From assembly GCF_003573695.1 (NCBI RefSeq), contig NC_039359.1, positions 118,551,849 to 118,615,848 of the forward strand: a stretch of DNA of 64,000 nucleotides, read 5' to 3'. This DNA is from Papaver somniferum (lineage: Eukaryota > Streptophyta > Magnoliopsida > Ranunculales > Papaveraceae). Shown here piece after piece: positions 56,813 to 64,000 of the stretch (the stretch's first letter is position 1; every line of letters begins with the position of its first letter). Made by a program: the position numbers and the translations under genes. Below the pieces are notes generated by a model. It saw only the letters and a program-made list of their open reading frames with translations, had not been told where the DNA came from and did no database searches.

Positions 56813-57358
56813 TCAATCCGGTCAGTTCGGTGGCATGTGGTGCTATTAGGTTTATCTCGACTGGTCGCCTAAAAATCGCCACAAGCCGGTCAGTTCGGTG
56901 GAGAACTTGGATGGTTGAGATCGCACCTCATGAGGAAGGGTAGCCGTTGATTATGTCTACCTTCTGTTGGCACCTGGTAATGGCACAGTGGTGTTTTTGG
57001 TGTATGCTAGTGGAACTGCGGAATGACTGGCATAGCTCGTGCATGCCAGTGGCACGGTGGTGTAAGTGACGCCTGGCGTAGCCATGGCCACTAGATTTAG
57101 GCGGCTGGTTACCTAAAACTTGCCGCAAGTCTGTCAGTTCGGTGGCGAACTTGGATGGCTGAGATTGCATCTCATGAGGAAGGACGGACATTTATTATGG
57201 CCATATCTTGTCGTATAGCAAAGTGGCATCATTGGCATAGTGGCGCCTGGCGCAACCATGGCATAGCGGCATGCCAGTGGCGTAGCCGTGGCAGCTGTTT
57301 TGGCATATTGGTGTTAGACCCAAATATGACTCCGACAACATTGGCCATATTTCCACAT
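56813..57358 (-). mobile_element. 5' LTR of Tat-like element, copy 2, remaining piece
   Basis: From about 56833 it follows 41331-41860 of the 3' LTR closely. About 217 bases corresponding to 41114-41331 are lost at the Sirevirus border. It ends at TTCCACAT (57358), where a different Tat-type LTR begins. Confidence 0.82.
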
Positions 57359-59664
57359 TATAGATGGGGAAAAACGATTTGCTGGTTTTTAAGGAATTGA
57401 GGAGACGACCGTGCGGAAGAGACTCCTCAAACCGAGTGAAATGTTAAACCTCACAAAGATGCACCGCTGCAAAGGGGGTGCTTTAGATTCGAGAGATCAA
57501 TCTGTAGTACTCCGGCCTAAATCAAGACAATGACCGTTCCAGAGTAAATTCGGTCACAAGAGAGGACGGGTTGATCTGTAGGAGGGAAGCTGGGAAATGT
57601 GTGGAATCGATGGTAATCAAAGATTGTGGTGTGTGAATTCTGAATACGATAAGCTCTGAGTGATTGAAATTGCTCAATTGAGAGTAGTTGCTCAATTGAT
57701 GAGTTGATTATCTCGTGTTGTCAGTTTGACGTGAGATTGATGATACTGATGATGATGATCCTTCAATCATGATTCAGATACTTATTTATATTGCTGGAAT
57801 TTTAGACACCATGACCCCATGAAGTGTGACAGTTGATGGAATCAAGGAGTGGGGAAGTGGAGATTGTGTTTGAAACCAGTTGCTCAACGTGTGGAGACTT
57901 GGTCGATTTTCCACCCACTACCTCGTGAATTCCTTCAACTGATTGCACGACTTGCTCACATTCCATCGTGCGTTTGAACACACGTGCCGTAGACTGCCAG
58001 ACTAAAATCCTAAGTGATATCCCCCCAAAGTGACACGATTGACGTCTCGTGGTATGTTAGTCAATTGATGACTTCGTGGTTTGATGGGACGATGAGTCCA
58101 TGTAGTTGATGAGTTGAACATGTCATGAGACAGAGGTATAGTTCTTACGATGAAGTGAGCAAGTATTGCTCATTCGATGGGTCATTGAATATTGATTGCT
58201 GAACCAATATTCCTTGGTTTGAGAAAATATTTATCATCTGAGCAAGTGTTGTTCATGTGATGAATTGTTGAATATTTGATCGTCTGAGCATGTGTTGCTC
58301 ATCTGATGGATTATTGGCAGCGTACCAAAAATATTAATTAGAATACTGGTCGTTGAACCGAGCATAATTAATAAAATTAATGACCATGAGGTCGTCGTAA
58401 AATTATTAAGGTTGGAATCTGGAATGATGATCCTTGGATTCAGAAACCCTAATTTGATCAATTGATGATCAATTCATGGTTCGTCAGAAATTTAACCATG
58501 GGATGAAGGAGGGAGAGACTACATGGGACCGTGGATCAACCATGTAGTGTCCATATGCTCACGTGAGCAGATACAAAGAACTCCTGAAGAGTTGACGATT
58601 TGTTAGTTAAAGAATGATCAAATATTGGTTTAATCATTTATTCGAAAATGCTCGTCTGAGCGAAAAACCTAATTAATTATGAAGAGGTGAGGGACCGACC
58701 AAGGGGTCATGAAACCGGACCTGGTTGGTCACGGGATCGAATGACGATCACTTCATGAAAATCCAAAGTGTTTGGAAGAGTCTTGGACCTAATACGTGCA
58801 ATTGTGCAAATTAGGTCAAAACTGTGAAAATTGATGGGACCGGATTCGTAAGCCAAAGAGCCAATCTTGGTCGGTCAAGATAGCGTGCTCGTGTCCCCAA
58901 GGCGTCTGCGTCTCAGTCCTGAGAATTTTGATATTTTATGGCGTGCAATCGAGCATCCATTCGAGAAAATATGCCAAAATTAGGGTTTCGACGAAACTGA
59001 GGAAAACACCATGAGATGATGAAAAATAATTATAAAATAAGGAATGAGGAGGCGTGGGATAGCCGTGGTCAAGGCATGGTCGTCCGGTCATGACCACTGT
59101 CCCGTGGTGCCTTTTCCTTAATTTTATAATATTTTGATGATTTTGTGAAAAATTCATGAAATTTGAGAAATTTGATGAATTTTGGGAGTTTCCATGAATT
59201 GAAGGAGTTTTCATGAAATCAAGGAAGTAAAAAATATTAAAATAATAAAAAAAAGGTGTGTGGGACCGTGGAAGGCATGGCCGGCCGGCTAGGGCCCGGT
59301 CCCACGAGTTTCCCTAATTTTATAATATTTTGATGATTTTATGAAAAATTCATGAATTTTGAGAAATTTGATGAATTTAGGGAGTTTCCATGAACTGAAG
59401 GAGTTTTCATGAGTTCAAGGAAGCAAAAAAATATTAAAATAATAAAAATAAGTGCGTGTGGGACCGTGGAAGGCATGGTCGGCCGGCTAGGGCCATGTCC
59501 CATGAGTTTTCCTAATTTTTTAATATTTTTTAGGTATTTTTAATGATTTGAGGGAATTTTTCCTAATTTTAGAGAAATATCATGAAATCAAGGAATTTGA
59601 TGAATTCAAGCAAAACTAATAATAAAACAAAGGGGCGCGTGGGACCAGCTAGGGCATGGCCGGC
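57359..59664 (-). mobile_element. Truncated LTR of a second Tat-type family (copy 3)
   Basis: The block AGATTCGAGAGATCAATCTG...GGCCTAAATCAAGACAATG near 57485-57530 matches the equivalent block of the other Tat LTRs. A TATA-like site (plus TTATTTATATT) is at about 57782. The remainder differs, so this is a sister family. Neither LTR terminus is clear. It is cut on the left by the end of the copy 2 LTR and on the right by an Athila-like LTR. Confidence 0.65.
58975..59664 (-). repeat. About 196-bp tandem repeats in Tat-type LTR
   Basis: The phrase TTTTATAATATTTTGATGAT recurs at about 59122 and 59318, with a relative at about 59512. Each unit ends with GTGGGACC(G)TGGAAGGCATGG and CCGGCTAGGGCC. 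There are roughly three and a half units, the outer two degenerate. Confidence 0.85.
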
Positions 59665-61203
59665 TGATAGACACATTTATGTGTCTAATATGTCTCAATT
59701 GTATGTATTATAGTACTCGATTTTCTATTTATTTTGTTATTTTATGTCTTTATAGGTATTTTTAGAGAAATAAGCTCTTGCGGCAAAAATTGGCTCAAAA
59801 AGTGGTGTTTTACACCCTAGGATAAAGTACTAAAGACACTCCAGAAATGCACCGGAAGAACCCCAGAAATGTCCCGTAGGAACCCCAGAAAAATTACTGT
59901 TTCAGCCCCAAAAATTACTATTTCCGCCCCAATTGCTAAAGGGACCCCAGGAATGGATTAGGGGGAGGTCACTTTCTTCCCAGAATTTGAAAATATTTTT
60001 GGCGGGAAAATTATTTCATACACTGGCAGATTTTACGGGCATGATTTGAAAGGGTTATGAGTAGACTAAAGAGCTGAAATTCAAGGGACTGACTCCTTAT
60101 GGGTATATGAATATATTTTGAGTGTTGGAATGGCCTGAGTTGGGCCCAATCGCCAGATATTTTTCACAACAGTTAAAAAAGGAAAATAGGGTTTCAAGTT
60201 GATTTATGGAAATTAAAGGAGACTAAAGGCAAGAAAAATAATTCTGAGGATTCATATACATATTTAGAAGATATTGGAATGATCGAAACATCTCAGAAAC
60301 GCGTGGAGAAAGAAAATATAGAAATTATTGCCCGTGGAAAATATTTGTGTTCAATGAAGATTATTTGGAGTTATGACGAGATTCAATGCGTGATATGGGT
60401 ATAAATAGTCTCTTAGGGTGATGTAGAAGCGGTGTCGAGAGTTGGGAGGAGAAGAGAGGAAGTTGCAGAGGAAGAATCACGAATTCTCTCTGCTGCTGCT
60501 GCTTTTCGTGATGAAGATGAAGAACATGAAGAACGGACCTGCACCAGCAGTCGTTTATCAACAGTGAAACAGACTCACAGGCGTGGGTCGTAGGTGTGGG
60601 TCTTAGAGCCACAGTAACAATAACACTTCTTCTGTGTCGTTCATTTTGGACGCTTTCTGTGGGTCGCACATTCACTGTTTTATTATTTCATCTCCATTTT
60701 CATCCTTGTAAACACCCTTTGAGCAATAAATAAATATTTTGAGCGTGTTTTTATCATGATGAGCTAAACCCAACACTGGGACGACGGAGGAGGTCGAATT
60801 TCATCCATGTGGTAATTTCATTAATTCTTTTATTTACTTTTTGCACTAATTTTAATTGAATTAAGATTTTAAATTAATTACTTGTGATTTCATTTGATGG
60901 AGTATGCTTAGTCCTAGGGATTTTTGATATGCCATGCTTAAGAAATACAAGTAATATTTTATAAAATCTATCTTGGCAATAAACTAGAGTTAATATTTGT
61001 TTTGTCTTGAACTATAATCGCCTAGAATTAAATTCTGAACCACTTGAAAATGAAAAATGTCCGAATCTTTAGTCCCAGTTTCTCGCACCAGTGTTAATAT
61101 TTTTATTGTATATATTTATCTTTTTTATTAAGTTTAAAAAATTATCCTTCACAAGTCCGAGAGTTTGAACCTCATTACTACAACCCACGAAAATAAAAAA
61201 TCA
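59665..61203 (+). mobile_element. 5' LTR of Athila-like Ty3/gypsy element
   Basis: TGATAGACACATTTATGTGTC...AAATAAAAAATCA, 1539 bp, a usual length for Athila LTRs. It has a TATA box (TATAAATAG) at 60400-60408 and a polyadenylation-like AATAAATAAATA at about 60725. It is followed at once by a TGGCGCC primer site. Confidence 0.82.
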
Positions 61204-61224
61204 TTTTGGCGCCCCGATGCGGAT
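61204..61224 (+). other. Primer binding site of Athila-like element
   Basis: TTTTGGCGCCCCGATGCGGA lies directly after the LTR end CA. The TGGCGCC core is that of Athila/gypsy primer sites. Confidence 0.8.
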
Positions 61225-62272
61225 TTGTGTTTAGGTAGAATTTTTAGGTTTTTATTATTCCATTTGTTCTTTTTACGTCTCTTTGGTATGTCTTTGTATT
61301 ACAGGTTTGAAGTTGGATACTAAAGACCTTGGAATCAAAACTTAAAGCTAAAAGAGAAGGAAAAAAGACAAAGCAAAAAAAAAAAAAAAAAGAGAGAAAA
61401 AGAAAAAAAAAAAGAGAGAATTTTTTTTTAAGAGACTTTCTATTTATTTTTTTTGTAATTATTATTTTTTTTCTTTTCTTTGGACTGGACAATCGGGACA
61501 TTATTTTTATTTATTTTTTTTAAACCCTACGGAAGGGTTATATATAAAAAAAATTATATATAAACTGTGTGCAGGGAAGGACGACGATTACTATATCATC
61601 TCGGCCCCTCGGGTTCGTACATGACATAGGAGTCGTGGCCCGAGTCGACTTCAACGGTTCATCCCTCGTCTGGTACGGGAGGTAAGTCCATCGAAACACT
61701 CGCGAATCTCCTGTAAGCGAGTTACTGTATTCCTTAAGGTGATTCATTGATTGAGGACGAATTTGGACTGTTTTTAAATTCCTGGTAAAGGGCAAGGCCT
61801 GTCCAATACAAGATAAGGGTTCAGATTTCATCACCGATCCCTTCTTACCCGCCTTAGGAAAACGAAACCTAACGCGAACCCAAGCTTAAAATTTGGAATA
61901 GAACGAGACCGATAGGGTAACGAGCTTAATAGGAAACTCGTTCGAAAAATATTGGTTTCTCTTTAAGCACACTCCAAAGTTCATGATGGTTTCTGTGAGT
62001 TGAATGCGTGACTGCGCCGCCTTGTGATAGCGGTGAGGCCTTGGGTATCAAAGCTCCACTGAGCTTCCCTCGCCTCAATTCAACTTACTTTGACTCGGAT
62101 TGATTCCAGAGGGGTTTGCTTAAATTGTAACGAATTCCCTTTCGAAAGATAGAAGCTGGTCTAGAAACAATCTAAGTGGAGCCATCATGCTTTTTGTTTG
62201 CTAGATTTTATAGGTTTGATTTGGTCGAGTCAGCCTTGTTTGTGATTGTGTAGAATTCCCTTGCAATTAAGA
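61225..62272 (+). mobile_element. Leader of Athila-like element with A-rich purine run
   Basis: No gene supported. A purine run of about 80 bases (61355-61430) and T runs follow the primer site. ORFs here are low-complexity artefacts. Confidence 0.6.
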
Positions 62273-63499
62273 ATGTCGAGATGGTATGATAGAAGCCAAT
62301 ACAATGAATATCGACCTGAATTTGAATATGGACATCATCAGTTTTATTACCATGGTGGGAATAGTGGTTGGGAACGCCAAACTTTTCAAGGTTATGGTTC
62401 ATACCATGGTGAGCCCAATCACTATCCTCACAACCATCAGTCATACGAGAAAAATTCTGCTAATTCCTCTTTACTTGAGTCGACACGTAAGTTAGCTGAG
62501 ACAGCACGTAAGTTCGCTGAAATGAATAACTTAGTTATGGACGAAAATAATGCAATGAGTGAACTTTCTTTACCTGATTTCCTAGATTACGTCAGGAATT
62601 CATGTGAGTCGGCCCAAAAGCTTTTGTTAGAGACCCAGAATAGAACTTCTCTAAAAGATCTAAATTTCCAAAATAGTGTTTCCAATTTTACCCTTGATGT
62701 AAATAGTGAATATTTGCCTAATCTAGAGGACGAGGTTAGAATAAAAGACACTACTTATTTAGATAAGGTTCAATCATCTTTGTACTATGATGATGAGGAT
62801 AGCAGTAATGAAGAATCTGAAATATGTAGGCATAGTGATCAGGAGTCTAGTAATCCAATTGAGCTGTATAGTGATTATATTATTTCTAGTTCAAATCCAA
62901 ATAATTTTTATGATTATTCACCTATTCAAAAGGACGAGGATTTGATTAGGGATACCACCGTTTTATACGATGTAGTTTTTCCTTTTGATTACGAAGCCGA
63001 TAGTGGTTTAGAGGAACGGGTTCATTTCGAAAATACTGTTTTAGAGTCTAGCGACTTAGAAACAATAGTCTTGGAAGAAGAAGATAGACCCATAGAGATG
63101 AGTAAAGATGCACTACCTGATAATAACTTAGAAGAATCTCTTGAATATTTTAAGGACTCTGAAGATACGAAAATTCAAGAAATAATTAGCGGTCTATCTA
63201 GAGACACTGAAAACTCTAAGTTTGGGGGTGATTATCACTTTCCTAGTGCCTTACCTTTAACTCTCAGAAAGTCCCCACACTTAGGACTTGATATCTCTGC
63301 CTCGACCATTTTGCAAGATTACCTTCATACTCGTTTTCCCGAACCTAATGATGTCCAGGAAGAAGTTCAGTCGTTAGAAACCCATCCTATGGTTGATGTG
63401 GTTTGCTCAGGCTATGATACCCAGATTGACTTTGTTTTCCCACCAAATAGTTTTCTTCCAAATGTGGGAACGTTATATTTCAAATGTGTCGAATATTAA
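62273..63499 (+). CDS. Gag-like/unknown protein of Athila-like element
   Basis: The ATG at 62273 (MSRWYDRSQYNEYRPEFEYG) starts a 408-codon frame. The N-terminus is rich in Tyr, His and Asn. A short helical motif (TRKLAETARKFAEMNN) follows near residue 70, resembling the start of gypsy leader proteins in many plants. A long acidic centre precedes a hydrophobic-mixed end (DVVCSGYDTQIDFVFPP). No zinc knuckle, protease or RT is seen. The stop at 63497 is probably due to a one-base shift, because the +2 frame continues in the same style to 63789. Non-autonomous element protein is the best guess; function unknown. Confidence 0.6.
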   Translation: MSRWYDRSQYNEYRPEFEYGHHQFYYHGGNSGWERQTFQGYGSYHGEPNHYPHNHQSYEKNSANSSLLESTRKLAETARKFAEMNNLVMDENNAMSELSLPDFLDYVRNSCESAQKLLLETQNRTSLKDLNFQNSVSNFTLDVNSEYLPNLEDEVRIKDTTYLDKVQSSLYYDDEDSSNEESEICRHSDQESSNPIELYSDYIISSSNPNNFYDYSPIQKDEDLIRDTTVLYDVVFPFDYEADSGLEERVHFENTVLESSDLETIVLEEEDRPIEMSKDALPDNNLEESLEYFKDSEDTKIQEIISGLSRDTENSKFGGDYHFPSALPLTLRKSPHLGLDISASTILQDYLHTRFPEPNDVQEEVQSLETHPMVDVVCSGYDTQIDFVFPPNSFLPNVGTLYFKCVEY

Positions 63500-63789
63500 G
63501 TTGTGAGACTAAACCTAAATGCTTTAGGAAATTAGAATCGACACATTTGCTTAAGAATGACCACTACTCTCATTTTGGTCAATATTGTAAGTCAAATCTT
63601 ATCGACTTAGAGGATATTCAGTTATTTAGGTTATTATTGTGCACTTCTAAGATCATATCTGAGTTTTTCCAGACTCTAGGACCTAATGATTCGGATCCCA
63701 CCTATGAAGAAACGCAACCTATGAAAATATTTTATTTAGACCCTTTCTTAGAACCTGAACCTGAACCACAATTAGATATAAGTATCTAA
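63500..63789 (+). pseudogene. Continuation of Athila-like ORF after frameshift
   Basis: The frame that includes 63484-63789 continues with CETKPKCFRKLEST and ends with a Glu/Pro-rich tail (LEPEPEPQLDISI) and a stop. Composition and position suggest that it is the C-terminus of the protein at 62273-63499. Confidence 0.55.
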
Positions 63790-64000
63790 ATCAGGAAACT
63801 AGATAAGGGCATATTATCCTTGTTCACTTTCTTGGGTTATTGTAGTTTCCTTTGGTCAGCTCTTTTTGGTTTTGAAGACCCACAGTTATTTCGGATGTTA
63901 CTTTTTGATTCTATGAGGTGACTAATTCCTTCTGATGTCTGGCTGAACACTTTAAACTTAGCACTTCTTGGGAGGTAACCCAATCTCATGCAACACGGTA
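63790..64000 (+). mobile_element. 3' spacer of Athila-like element
   Basis: Contains CTTTAAACTTAGCACTTCTTGGGAGGTAACCCAAT (split here: TTAGCACTTCTTGGGAGG at about 63959-63976), a phrase I know from non-coding regions of Athila elements. The element continues beyond the window, so the 3' LTR is not seen. Confidence 0.65.

Noticed and set aside
61244..61523. Lys-rich and Phe-rich ORFs on both strands
   Set aside because: Low-complexity purine/pyrimidine run.
1..64000. CRISPR arrays, tRNA genes, endogenous pararetrovirus
   Set aside because: No regular short repeats with unique spacers, no tRNA cloverleaf noticed outside primer-site matches, and no movement or coat protein blocks seen.

Overview
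This window looks like nuclear DNA of a flowering plant, almost entirely made of nested and decayed retroelements plus one broken host gene. The evidence is Sirevirus-type Ty1/copia elements with a TGGTATCAGAGC primer site, Tat/Ogre-like and Athila-like Ty3/gypsy elements, a Cassandra TRIM carrying 5S rRNA sequence, a Helitron, plant L1-type LINEs, and introns with GT/AG borders in a gene homologous to the plant membrane protein At3g27390. The species cannot be fixed from the sequence. A Ranunculales or poppy-like eudicot is only a guess. I see no tRNA gene, complete rRNA gene, CRISPR array or bacterial-type operon.

Layout, left to right. 1-3160: minus-strand Sirevirus (internal part with gag, then LTR 1273-3160). 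3161-7954: plus-strand Tat-like element with gag fused to the pol C-terminus, an antisense ORF, and an LTR that holds an array of hairpins. 7955-10974: a Sirevirus LTR flanked on both sides by internal sequence, ending in a broken gag. 10975-11810: two LTR fragments. 11811-14018 and 23478-23915: a composite of an L1 3' half (plus) joined to a second reverse transcriptase (minus). It is split by a complete Cassandra TRIM (11853-12557) and by a complete 9.5-kb non-autonomous Sirevirus-like element (14019-23477). 23916-26102: truncated At3g27390-like gene, minus strand. 26661-32610: a longer copy of the L1/RT composite. 32611-39324: a diverged Sirevirus LTR split by a 4.3-kb Helitron (33325-37668). 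39325-40604: an unclassified piece and a third copy of the composite.

40605-57358 is a minus-strand Tat-like element with no gag-pol left. Its only coding content is an intron-bearing plant mobile domain (PMD) gene in antisense orientation. Its 5' LTR is split by a gag-only Sirevirus (48523-56812). 57359-59664 is another Tat-type LTR with about 196-bp tandem repeats. 59665-64000 is an Athila-like LTR, a TGGCGCC primer site, a leader and a gag-like ORF.

Most genes are pseudogenes with stops and frameshifts. The informative content is structural: target-site duplications supported by empty paralogous sites inside the same window, internal deletions that keep only cis-acting ends plus one gene, and short-range symmetric motifs (hairpins and palindromes) kept through paired changes in the LTRs.
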